A stretch of 64,000 nt of DNA from DASZTV01 sp035547515 (lineage in GTDB: Bacteria; Actinomycetota; Actinomycetes; JAFAQI01), in contig DASZUS010000027.1 of assembly GCA_035547515.1 (NCBI GenBank), positions 62,001 through 126,000 of the forward strand, in the 5' to 3' direction. Of the stretch, positions 1 to 7,602 are shown one piece after another (within the stretch, counting starts at the first letter, position 1; each line of letters begins with the position of its first letter). The notes below the pieces were generated by a model. The model did no database searches. It was not told the DNA's origin and saw nothing but the letters and a program-made list of their open reading frames with translations. The position numbers were made by a program, and so were the translations under genes.

Positions 1-342
1 GGGAAGTACCAGGCCGGCACGCCCGCGGACTCGCGCGGCGCTTCGCGTGACTACGGCAACTTCATCCGGCCCTATCTCGACGAGCGAGCGTCGCGCATCG
101 TCGGCGCGGTCCTGACCGCGGCAGACGGGCTCGGGGTGTCACCGCTGGCCGTCGCCCTCGCATGGGTCCGCGACCAGGTCGGGGTCACCGCCCCGGTGAT
201 CGGCGCGCGCACCACGGCCCAGCTGCGTGCCTCGCTGAGCGCCGACTCGACGACATTGCCGGACGAGATCCGCAGCGCACTCGACGAGATCTCTGCTCCG
301 GAGATCGGCTATCCCGAGGCGCCGTCGCCGCGCGACCGCTGA
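1..342 (+). CDS. aldo/keto reductase, C-terminal part (5' truncated by window)
   Basis: The reading frame is open from base 1 to a TGA at 340-342 and gives 113 residues. It carries the C-terminal hallmarks of NADPH-dependent aldo/keto reductases: a GKY followed by a Pro/Ser-Arg loop near the start, an S-PLAVALAWV helix, and the PVIGARTTAQL segment that binds the 2'-phosphate of NADPH in this family. The catalytic Asp-Tyr-Lys-His half lies upstream of the window, so substrate class cannot be judged. It ends 4 bp before the next gene's GTG, so the two are probably co-transcribed. Confidence 0.85.
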   Translation, partial: GKYQAGTPADSRGASRDYGNFIRPYLDERASRIVGAVLTAADGLGVSPLAVALAWVRDQVGVTAPVIGARTTAQLRASLSADSTTLPDEIRSALDEISAPEIGYPEAPSPRDR

Positions 343-346
343 CCGC

Positions 347-2224
347 GTGGACTCTGCGTTCGAGGCATTCTGCGAGGCCGGGCTGTGGCCTGGGCTCGGC
401 GCGCTTGCTGCTTCGCTCCCGGCCGCGCACATCAACTCACCCGACGACGTGACGCCCGGCGCCCTCGCTGCGATCGACGGGGTCTCGAAGCTGCGCGCCG
501 AGCAGCTCGCAAAAGCCTTCTACGGCGCCGTTCCCCGGTTGGCCGTCGCCGAGCTGCTGTTTGCGGCGAGCCTGCCGGTACGTCCGGCGTTCGGCGCGGT
601 GGAGCTGTTCGGTGCCGAGGCCCCGCACCTGCTGCGTGAGGACCCGTGGCGCCTGCTCGAAGTCGCAGGCGTCGACGTGCGCACTGCCGACCGGTTCGCT
701 CTTGCCACGCTTGACGATCGGCCCGAGAAGACCGACCCACGGCGCGGCTGCGCCCAGGTCGTCTACGCGCTGACCCGTGCCGCGCGGGACGGCCACACCG
801 TCTTGCCCGCGGCGACCCTCAGCGCGGCGCTGTCCGGCCTGGACGCGCCGGACCCGGAGGCTGCCCTCTACGCGGCCGTGGCGGACGGGAGGGTCCTGCG
901 CTTCGAGGAAGCCGACGGAGCCGTCGTCTATGGGTTGGAGCGCTACGCGATCGCCGAGGACGCGATCGCCGAAGGCATCGCCCGGCTGGTCGCATCCGCG
1001 TCGGCCCTCTGCGAGCCCGAGGACGCCATCCGCAGCGAGGACGAGCTCGACGAGACCCAGCGCCGCGCCGTCGCTGCGCTTGCTGCGCACGGGGTGTCGG
1101 TCCTGCACGGCGGGCCCGGGACCGGCAAGAGCCGGACCGTCGCTGCGGTCGTCGAGCTTGCCGAGCGACTGGGCAAGCGGGTGGCGCTTGCCGCGCCGAC
1201 GGGCCGTGCCGCTAAGCGGCTCGCGACCCTCACCAACCGCGAGGCGTCGACGCTTCACCGGCTGCTCGGCGCGCAAGGTCGCTCTGGAGAGTTCGCACGC
1301 GGCGAGGGCTGGCCGATCGATGCCGACGTGGTCGTCGTGGACGAGACGTCGATGCTCGACGTCGAGCTTGCCGCGGCGCTGATCGAGGCGTGCGCCGATC
1401 ACACCCATCTGATGCTCGTCGGCGATCCCGCCCAGCTGCCTTCCATCGGCGCCGGCCGCGTGCTCGGCGATGTGCTCGACTCCGCCGCCGTACCGGCCAC
1501 CGAGCTCACCACGCTCTACCGGCAAGCGGAGGGCGGCTCGATCGCCCGGCTGGCGACCGCGGTGCACCACGGCGAGCTGCCGGTGGTCGAGGACCCGACC
1601 CGAGAGGTGGTGGTGATCGCAGCCGACGGGCCTGCCGACGCTGCCAAGCGGGTCGCGCAGCTCGTCACCGACTCGATCCCCCGCGCCCTGGGCATCGACC
1701 CGTCGGAGATACAGGTCATCACTCCGGTGCACCGGGGCGCCGCCGGGACACAGGCGCTCAACGCCGTGCTCAAGGCCGCGCTCAACCCCGGAACCGGGTC
1801 GGTTCGCGGGTTCGGTGTGGGCGACCGGGTCGTCGCGACTGCGAACCACCTCGACGACGGGTTCGCCAACGGCGAAGTCGGCGTGGTCACCGACGACGGC
1901 CAGGGCCAGCTCGTCGTCGACTTCGGTGCCGGCCCAGTCTCGGTGCCGGGCAAGGCGTTGCACGACATCGTCCATGGCTGGGCGATCACGGTGCACCGCG
2001 CGCAAGGGTCGGAGTGGCCGGCGGTCGTCGTCGTACTCCCGCCAGAGGCCAGCGGGATGTTGTCCCGACCGCTGGTCTACACGGCCTTCACCCGGGCGCA
2101 ACGCCACCTGTCGATCGTCCACGCGGCGGGTCCGGCGCTGGCCCGCGGCGTACGCGAGGTCGGGGCGCGCCCGCGGCGTACCAGGCTGGCGGGCCTGCTG
2201 CAGGAGCAGCGGCTGACGCGCTAG
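347..2224 (+). CDS. RecD-like superfamily 1 DNA helicase
   Basis: A 625-residue SF1 helicase of the RecD/TraA type. Residues 1-60 contain a helix-hairpin-helix-like stretch (DGVSKLRAEQLAKAF) of the kind found in RecD2. Walker A GGPGTGKS lies near residue 255, Walker B VVVDETS near 327, a GDPAQLPS motif III near 360, and the C-terminal motifs HRAQGSE near 550 and YTAFTRAQ near 577. RecD2 proteins are 5'-3' helicases that work without RecBC; no RecB or RecC homologue is nearby. The GTG start at 347 lies 4 bp after the previous stop, and no better start exists upstream in frame. Its TAG stop shares the palindrome CTAG (2221-2224) with the stop of the convergent peptidase gene. Confidence 0.85.
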   Translation: MDSAFEAFCEAGLWPGLGALAASLPAAHINSPDDVTPGALAAIDGVSKLRAEQLAKAFYGAVPRLAVAELLFAASLPVRPAFGAVELFGAEAPHLLREDPWRLLEVAGVDVRTADRFALATLDDRPEKTDPRRGCAQVVYALTRAARDGHTVLPAATLSAALSGLDAPDPEAALYAAVADGRVLRFEEADGAVVYGLERYAIAEDAIAEGIARLVASASALCEPEDAIRSEDELDETQRRAVAALAAHGVSVLHGGPGTGKSRTVAAVVELAERLGKRVALAAPTGRAAKRLATLTNREASTLHRLLGAQGRSGEFARGEGWPIDADVVVVDETSMLDVELAAALIEACADHTHLMLVGDPAQLPSIGAGRVLGDVLDSAAVPATELTTLYRQAEGGSIARLATAVHHGELPVVEDPTREVVVIAADGPADAAKRVAQLVTDSIPRALGIDPSEIQVITPVHRGAAGTQALNAVLKAALNPGTGSVRGFGVGDRVVATANHLDDGFANGEVGVVTDDGQGQLVVDFGAGPVSVPGKALHDIVHGWAITVHRAQGSEWPAVVVVLPPEASGMLSRPLVYTAFTRAQRHLSIVHAAGPALARGVREVGARPRRTRLAGLLQEQRLTR

Positions 2225-3525
2225 GCGTTCGCGAGGAAGCGGCTCAGCACCCGGGTGCCGAACTGCAGTCCGTCCACCGGCACCCGCTCGTCGACGCCGT
2301 GGAACATGCCGATGAAGTCCAGGTCAGGCGGAAGGCGCAGCGGCGAGAATCCGAAGCAACGCATCCCGAGCTCGGAGAACGACTTGGCGTCGGTCCCGCC
2401 GGAGAGCGCGTACGGGATCACCCGCGCATCGGGGTCCTCGTCGACGATCGCCGCCGTCATCGCTGCGACGAGGTCACCGTCGAAGGTGGTCTCATAGGCG
2501 ATCTGGGTCTGGACCACCTCGATCGCGACGTCCGGCCCGACCACCTCGGCGAGCTGTCGCCGGAACTCCTCCTCACCTCCCGGCAGGAAGCGGCAGTCGA
2601 GGTAGGCGTAGGCGTCACCAGGGATCACGTTCTGCTTGTAGCCGGCCTCGAGCATCGTCGGGTTCGCGGTGTGGCGAACCGTCGCACCGACCATCCGCGC
2701 GAGCGGGCCGAGCTTGCCGAGTACTCCCTCGACGTCGTTCGGGTCGAACGCCAGGCCGAGCGCGTCGCACACTTCACGCAGGAACGTCTCGACCGTCGGG
2801 TTCAGCTCGATCGGGAAGGTGTGCCGGCCGACCCGCGCGACTGCCTCTGCGAGCGCCGTGACCGCGTTGTCGTCGTTGAGCATCGAGCCGTGCCCGGCTT
2901 TGCCCTTCGCGACCAGCCGCAGCCAGGCGATTCCCTTCTCTGCGGTCTCGACGGCGTACAGGCGGCGGCCGCCGACCGTGAACGAGAACCCGCCAACCTC
3001 ACTGACCGCCTCGGTGCACCCTTCGAACAGATCCGGATGGTTGTCGACCAGATGGTGCGCGCCGTACACGCCGCCGGCCTCCTCGTCGGCGACGAACGCA
3101 AGCACCACGTCGCGCGGCGGTCGCTTGCCCTCGCGGGTCCAGTCGGCGAGGAGGGCCAGGACCATCGCGTCCATGTCCTTCATGTCGACCGCGCCGCGGC
3201 CCCACACGCAGCCGTCGCGCACCTCACCGGAGAACGGGTCGACCTGCCAGTCCGCGGCGTTCGCGGGGACCACATCGAGGTGGCCGTGGATCAGCAGCGC
3301 GTCGCGGTCCGAGCTCTCGCCCGACCATCGAGCAACGACGCTGGCGCGTCCGGGTTGCGACTCGTAGATCTCGGGAGTCAGCCCGCAGTCGGTCAGCCGG
3401 GCGGCCACCCACTCGGCGGCGGCGCGCTCGTTGCTGGTCGGGTTGGTGGAGTCGATCCGGATGAGGTCCCGGCAGATCTCGACGACCTCGTCGCCGGCGC
3501 GGTCGGTTACTCCCGGCTCGGTCAT
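2221..3525 (-). CDS. M20-family metallopeptidase (ArgE/DapE/carboxypeptidase type)
   Basis: A 434-residue zinc peptidase of the M20 family, which hydrolyses N-acyl amino acids or short peptides. The first metal motif is IHGHLDVVP (His82, Asp84); the bridging Asp is in GRGAVDMKD (Asp114), and the catalytic Glu pair is in VADEEAGG (about 148-149). The fold is the usual catalytic domain split by a dimerisation domain at roughly residues 200-310. I chose the ATG at 3525, preceded by GGAGAG, over a longer frame reaching 3645 whose extra residues are Arg-rich and unlike the family. No signal peptide is visible, so it is probably cytosolic. The exact substrate cannot be assigned. Confidence 0.85.
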   Translation of the reverse strand: MTEPGVTDRAGDEVVEICRDLIRIDSTNPTSNERAAAEWVAARLTDCGLTPEIYESQPGRASVVARWSGESSDRDALLIHGHLDVVPANAADWQVDPFSGEVRDGCVWGRGAVDMKDMDAMVLALLADWTREGKRPPRDVVLAFVADEEAGGVYGAHHLVDNHPDLFEGCTEAVSEVGGFSFTVGGRRLYAVETAEKGIAWLRLVAKGKAGHGSMLNDDNAVTALAEAVARVGRHTFPIELNPTVETFLREVCDALGLAFDPNDVEGVLGKLGPLARMVGATVRHTANPTMLEAGYKQNVIPGDAYAYLDCRFLPGGEEEFRRQLAEVVGPDVAIEVVQTQIAYETTFDGDLVAAMTAAIVDEDPDARVIPYALSGGTDAKSFSELGMRCFGFSPLRLPPDLDFIGMFHGVDERVPVDGLQFGTRVLSRFLANA

Positions 3526-3556
3526 GGCGTGTTCCTCTCCAGGTCGTGCGGCGACG

Positions 3557-4582
3557 CTACGCAGCGCCGCCGAATGCGCCGAGCAGGCTTGCCAGCGTCG
3601 ACGCATCCGCGGCGGTCGCTCCCGCAGGCGCCGCGATCTTGCCACCTGTCGGGGTCAGGCTCAGGTCGAGGGGCAGCGTCACGTCCGCGGTGGTGACGAT
3701 CTGGCCGAGATCGAACCTCAGCGTGCTCAGGGAGCCGTGCGTGATGGTGGCGTCGAGGGTGACGGCCTTGTCCGGCAGGTGCGACACGTCGAGTGAGGCT
3801 GCGCCAGGGACCAGGGTTGCGAAGGTGGACGCGACGTCGCCAGCCAGCGAGCGGAGGTTTGCGGTCAGCGCCAGACGGTCGGTGATGCCCGAGCCGGTGC
3901 GCACGACGGTGACGTCCTTGGTGAGGAGGCCCTCGATCGCCGCGAGGAAGGCGTGCGAGGCGCCGGGAGCCGCCGATGCGGTCGAGCTGCCGTGTGAGAG
4001 CTGCTTCACCTCGGCGATGGGCAGCGACACCCACTCCCCCTTGACCAGCGCGGCGAGAAAGCTCGGAAGCTGGCTGGACGACGCGCTCAGAGTGCGGAAG
4101 GTCGAGGCCCGACCGAGGTCGTTCAGCACGTCCTTCAGGTCGGCTTGCAGATACAGCGTCCCCTTGACGGCGCGGATCGTCACAAGCTTCTTAGACCCGT
4201 CCGCCACCGCGATGTTGGCCGACCCGCCGTCGGAGATTCCGGTCAGCTGCGAGAGCTTCTCGCCGTTGGGTGCCGCGACCTCGAAGGATGCCGTGAGGCG
4301 CGAGATCACTGCGGCCTCGGTGGCGGTCAGATGGACGCTGGGATCGCGGGCTTTCAGGAAGGCCAGCACGTCGTGTCCACTGCCCTCGAGGTGCATCGTC
4401 CCGGTGAGGGTCGAGGCGGCGGTCAGTGCCTGCACCGAGTTGACCAGCTCGGCTTGCCCGCTCTGTGACGAGCTGTCTGCGGTGTTCGTCGAGCCGCCGG
4501 CCGAGCTTCCCCCGCCGCAGCCGGCGAGCAGGCCTGCCGCGGCGGTCAGAGCGACAGCGGCAAGCGCGGTACGGCGCGGCAT
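3557..4582 (-). CDS. LppX/LprG-like secreted lipoprotein
   Basis: A 341-residue predicted lipoprotein. From the ATG at 4582 it begins MPRRTALAAV and runs through a hydrophobic segment into the lipobox LAGC at about residue 22, followed by a Gly/Ser linker. The mature part alternates short beta segments with Ala/Ser/Leu-rich stretches, and repeats the pattern 'VTL-(A/P)LDLSL-TPTGG' near the end. This resembles the LppX/LprAFG family of lipid-carrying lipoproteins, but I rate the family call as tentative. A GGGGAAG ribosome-binding site precedes the start. It is divergent from the lytic transglycosylase gene, 91 bp away, so both cell-envelope genes may share a control region. Confidence 0.7.
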   Translation of the reverse strand: MPRRTALAAVALTAAAGLLAGCGGGSSAGGSTNTADSSSQSGQAELVNSVQALTAASTLTGTMHLEGSGHDVLAFLKARDPSVHLTATEAAVISRLTASFEVAAPNGEKLSQLTGISDGGSANIAVADGSKKLVTIRAVKGTLYLQADLKDVLNDLGRASTFRTLSASSSQLPSFLAALVKGEWVSLPIAEVKQLSHGSSTASAAPGASHAFLAAIEGLLTKDVTVVRTGSGITDRLALTANLRSLAGDVASTFATLVPGAASLDVSHLPDKAVTLDATITHGSLSTLRFDLGQIVTTADVTLPLDLSLTPTGGKIAAPAGATAADASTLASLLGAFGGAA

Positions 4583-4673
4583 GTACTTCCCCACGACTAT
4601 CGGGTTGGGCGACGCCTGAACGTTACTCCGCAGTGGGCTACAGCCCGGCGGCATAACCGCCGAATCCCCCTCC

Positions 4674-5768
4674 GTGGGGGTTCTCACAGCGCTGCGTCGT
4701 GCCCGCACGGGGGTTCCCGTGCTGGCCGCGCTCGCGCTTGCCGTCGCGGGCGGCATAGTGCCCTTCGCGACCTCGTCGGCTGATGCCGCGACGAGCGGTG
4801 ATGTCGCACAGCTGCTGGCGAAGGTGGACCGCCTCCAAGCCCAGGTGGACCGCGCCGAGCACCGCTACGCGCGATCGTTCACGAGCGTCACGCAGAGCGT
4901 CAGCCGCGCGATCAGCGCCGACCAGGCGAGCAACGCGGCGGAGGTGCAGGCTGCCAACGCCCAGACCCAGCTCCTCGACCGGGTCCGCGGTCTCTACGAG
5001 TCCGGCGGCCCGCTCGAGGCCTACGCGCAGCTGCTCGAGACCGGTGACATCACCAGCTCGCTGGATCGCACCATGCTGGCCAGCCACGTCGTGTCGGCAC
5101 AGGTCGCCGACGTGCACGCGGTGCAGCAGCGTGCCGCCGTGGCACAGCACGCCGCGCGCCGGGCCGAGCACAACGAGCACGTCAGGATCGTGACCGTGGC
5201 GGTCATCGAACGGGCCGCGAGCCATGTCGCCGCGCTGCTCGCCCATCAGCGGAAGCTGCTCGCCAGCGCCAACCAGGCTCTTGCCGCCGTCCAGCAGGCG
5301 AACGCGACGCTGACCGAGCAGACGGCGCACTTCAGCTCGATCGGCACCGCCGCAGCCGCGAACACGTCGGGCCTGAAGATCCTGCCGCCGTCCCAGGAGT
5401 ACCTGTCGCTGTACCAGAGCGCGGCGTCGTACTGCTCGGGCCTGTCCTGGACGATCCTTGCGGCGATCGGGCAGGTCGAGAGTGGCCATGGCCGCAACGA
5501 CGGCCCGTCGTACGCCGGGGCGATGGGCCCGATGCAGTTCGAGCCGTCGACCTTCGAGGCATACGCGATCGACGGCGACCGGGACGGCGTGAAGAACATC
5601 GACGACCCGGCCGACGCGATCTACACCGCCGCGAACTACCTGTGCGCCAACGGCGCGGGCCGCGGCGGCAGCGCGCTGTACAACGCGATCTGGCACTACA
5701 ACCACGCCGACTGGTACGTCAGCATGGTCGAGAACCTCGCGAGCCTCTATGCCACTGCGTACGCCTGA
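4674..5768 (+). CDS. secreted lytic transglycosylase with N-terminal coiled coil
   Basis: A 364-residue exported murein hydrolase. Residues 1-38 are a signal peptide (Arg-rich start, hydrophobic core, ASSADA-type cleavage region). Residues 41-220 form a long Ala/Gln-rich coiled coil. From about 250 onward there is an SLT-type lysozyme-like domain: the catalytic Glu269 in GQVESGHG, the AMGPMQF motif, and NYLCANG near the C-terminus. Similar proteins cleave peptidoglycan between MurNAc and GlcNAc. The GTG at 4674 is the start that leaves an intact signal peptide. The gene ends 65 bp before the tRNA-Leu gene. Confidence 0.85.
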   Translation: MGVLTALRRARTGVPVLAALALAVAGGIVPFATSSADAATSGDVAQLLAKVDRLQAQVDRAEHRYARSFTSVTQSVSRAISADQASNAAEVQAANAQTQLLDRVRGLYESGGPLEAYAQLLETGDITSSLDRTMLASHVVSAQVADVHAVQQRAAVAQHAARRAEHNEHVRIVTVAVIERAASHVAALLAHQRKLLASANQALAAVQQANATLTEQTAHFSSIGTAAAANTSGLKILPPSQEYLSLYQSAASYCSGLSWTILAAIGQVESGHGRNDGPSYAGAMGPMQFEPSTFEAYAIDGDRDGVKNIDDPADAIYTAANYLCANGAGRGGSALYNAIWHYNHADWYVSMVENLASLYATAYA

Positions 5769-5832
5769 GCCGTCGCTTCGCCTCTTGTAGACTCGCCGAG
5801 CCGATTGCACGCGTGCATCGCGGTCGGCCCAC

Positions 5833-5920
5833 GTCGGAGTGGCGGAATGGCAGACGCGCTAGCTTGAGGTGCTAGTGCCCTTTAACGGGCGTGGGGGTTC
5901 AAGTCCCCCCTCCGACACCA
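5833..5920 (+). tRNA. tRNA-Leu, anticodon GAG
   Basis: An 88-base class II tRNA. The 7-bp acceptor stem GTCGGAG pairs with CTCCGAC, the discriminator is A and CCA is encoded. The anticodon stem CTAGC/GCTAG encloses loop TTGAGGT, so the anticodon is GAG, reading CUC/CUU leucine codons. A long variable arm (GCCC...GGGC) and a GGGGG-TTCAAGT-CCCCC T arm follow. The last 24 bases are duplicated exactly at 20617-20640, showing that the 3' end is the integration site of the mobile element. The tRNA stays intact because the element supplies the same 3' end. Confidence 0.97.
5897..5920. repeat. attL core, 24-bp direct repeat at tRNA-Leu 3' end
   Basis: These 24 bases cover the 3' half of the T arm, the acceptor strand and CCA of tRNA-Leu, and match 20617-20640 base for base. 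The base before each copy differs (G here, A at the right copy), and so does the base after, which fixes the repeat length. This is the usual attachment site class for tyrosine integrases. Confidence 0.93.
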
Positions 5921-5972
5921 TCTGCAAGCCCCCGACCTGCGGTTTTACCCGCGATTCCGGCTCGCTCTGGCG

Positions 5973-6001
5973 CTCGGGGGGTTTGCGGGGGGTCTATCAC
6001 T
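5973..6001. repeat. left-end G-rich terminal motif of the element
   Basis: A 29-bp G-rich stretch containing two runs of six G and ending GGTCTATCACT. It matches 26 of 29 bases with 20476-20504 at the right end, in the same orientation. Being near both att sites and outside genes, it is a candidate binding site for integrase or excisionase. The rest of the 125-bp gap between the tRNA and the first gene holds no other recognisable feature. Confidence 0.6.
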
Positions 6002-6045
6002 ACTTGAGGGTTGCGGCGTGCGCATCCTCTTCATGATCGCTCGTG

Positions 6046-6552
6046 TCAGTCGACGTCAACGTCGGGCAGCGTGCGTGCCAGCTCATCGTCAACGTCCAGG
6101 CCATAACTTGCTGCGACGATCGCGACCTGCATGCCAACGCCCGCCCTTAATTCGCCGAGTGCTTCTCCGAACCAGTAATCGTGCATAGCCCACCGACCAT
6201 CTCGGTAGAGGTGGCGAGCTCTCGCCTCATCGCTATGTCGGGGCTCGCTTGCGCCAACACGCTCAAGGAACTGAAGGCAGTACCGGCGACCAATTCGTAG
6301 AGCGCGTTCGAGTTCCTTCGCGATGCCGCCCTCGCCGAGCAACTCGGTGATGAAGTCTCGAATTTGTAGCACTGACGTGACGCATTGCTCTGGCACTTCG
6401 TCGGAGTAGGTCGAGAACAAAACTCTGCGAGCTTCGACGAAGGTGATGAACTTGCGAGCGACCGCGACGTCGACTGTCGGCGGCGTCCACGAAACCCCGA
6501 AGATGGGCGTGCTCAACCCGTTCACGCGCGCCGCGATCTCTGCGAACTTCAT
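6046..6552 (-). CDS. uncharacterised protein (DUF6650-like), partner of SIR2-like protein
   Basis: A 168-residue protein of unknown function. The N-terminus MKFAEIAARVNGLSTPIFG, then a VSWTPP motif and a VARKFITFVEARRVLF helix, recalls from memory a family catalogued as DUF6650. The remainder is mostly helical and acidic at the C-terminus (DVDVD). It has no signal peptide or membrane segment. Its ATG at 6552 overlaps the TGA of the upstream SIR2-like gene as ATGA, so the two are translationally coupled and probably made in fixed ratio. It lies between the integrase and attL, a usual place for defence cargo. A role as partner, regulator or sensor of the SIR2 protein is inference. Confidence 0.75.
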   Translation of the reverse strand: MKFAEIAARVNGLSTPIFGVSWTPPTVDVAVARKFITFVEARRVLFSTYSDEVPEQCVTSVLQIRDFITELLGEGGIAKELERALRIGRRYCLQFLERVGASEPRHSDEARARHLYRDGRWAMHDYWFGEALGELRAGVGMQVAIVAASYGLDVDDELARTLPDVDVD

Positions 6553-7532
6553 TGCAGTTCGCCACTACTGGCGGGCTGCCCGTGCTGGGTCTCGAGTCGT
6601 AGCAGCGAGAGAAACATTGGAAGGTCGTTCCACCCGTCGAGCCAGATGGTGTTGACGTCGAGCGAGCGCAGGTACCGGTCCTTCACCGGACTACGCCGGC
6701 CCTGCACTGTGTAGGAAGCCGGCATGTTTGGACCGTAGAGCTGTCGAACGTCGTCATGAATCAGGTTGAAGTTCGGGTCGCTCAGGCTGAAACCTACGAA
6801 TAGGAAGGCCGCGTCGCTCATCTCACTCCGTAGTAGGGACAGCATCTCCTGGCGCTCGCGCCTTGCCCTTGCGTAGTCGGACCGTGTGAGAACGATGGTG
6901 TCGGGCTGATCGATTGACCCATGAAGTTTGACCAGGTGGGACATGGAGCGCTCGGCCCGATGGGCTCGGAATTCATCTTCTGTGATGCTGACGCGCAAGG
7001 GCTGCGCGGCGTCCCTGTACGCGGCCTCAATGAGCTCGTCGAAGTTGGTCGTGAAGATGAGTGGAAGCTTCAGGCGGACGAGCTCGACGTGGCTCGGTGT
7101 CGTCTGGATGAATGGTTGTCGCGTCGAATCAAACTGCATTGCAAGGAATTCGCGGTAGTTGGCTTCGCCCACTGTCTGTCGGAACAGCTGCGCGCAGTCC
7201 AGGGGGCCTTCTTCGATAAAGAAGGCTCGCAGTGAGTCCTGCTCAGCGTCAGGGGTCTGGATGGCGATCTCCCGGTACATGCGGTTCACGAGCCATGGCC
7301 AGGAGGGCAGCGGCAGACCGTCGTCCTCTGGCGTGATTCCGCGGTGCGGAAAGTCTTGGGGCCACCACCTGTCGTACCGGTCGTAGTCGAAACGGGCGCG
7401 ACCTTGCTGCCTCGCTGCGCCGAACGATAAGCCGGCACCGAGGAAGATCAGGAGGCGACCGCCGTCGCTGAGCGCGCTGCGCAGGCGGTGTAGAAGACCT
7501 AGATTCGCGTCGTCCTCGTGCCAGACAGTCAT
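6549..7532 (-). CDS. SIR2-like (SIR2_2) NAD-hydrolase-type protein, probable defence effector
   Basis: A 327-residue protein with a complete SIR2-like core: GAGLS at 32-36 for NAD binding, a PSWPWLV helix at 76-82, FTTNFD at 160-165 with the conserved Asn163, KLHG at 202-205 with His204, and GFSLSDPNF at 247-255. In antiviral systems with SIR2 domains (Thoeris ThsA, DSR, SIR2-associated Argonautes) this fold destroys NAD+ to stop phage growth. Here it is joined by an ATGA overlap to a small unknown partner within an integrated element. I chose the ATG at 7532, preceded by GGGAG, over a frame reaching 7634 whose extra residues are Arg/Ala-rich. NADase activity is inferred from motifs. Confidence 0.85.
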   Translation of the reverse strand: MTVWHEDDANLGLLHRLRSALSDGGRLLIFLGAGLSFGAARQQGRARFDYDRYDRWWPQDFPHRGITPEDDGLPLPSWPWLVNRMYREIAIQTPDAEQDSLRAFFIEEGPLDCAQLFRQTVGEANYREFLAMQFDSTRQPFIQTTPSHVELVRLKLPLIFTTNFDELIEAAYRDAAQPLRVSITEDEFRAHRAERSMSHLVKLHGSIDQPDTIVLTRSDYARARRERQEMLSLLRSEMSDAAFLFVGFSLSDPNFNLIHDDVRQLYGPNMPASYTVQGRRSPVKDRYLRSLDVNTIWLDGWNDLPMFLSLLRLETQHGQPASSGELQ

Positions 7533-7602
7533 GGGTCGAGTCTCCCAAGCCACGGCGATTCTTACGCTTCGTCTCACTCGACTGGCCGGTCGAGGCGCCG
7601 CC

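Noticed and set aside
437..2122. Long open frame antisense to the RecD-like helicase gene
   Set aside because: It has no motif, mirrors the GC-rich codon structure of the helicase gene, and the helicase motifs on the plus strand are unmistakable.
5806..5817. 12-bp palindrome TGCACGCGTGCA and a TAGACT -10-like box (5788-5793) upstream of tRNA-Leu
   Set aside because: No convincing -35 element is spaced correctly, and a single palindrome there has no supporting context, so I did not call a promoter.
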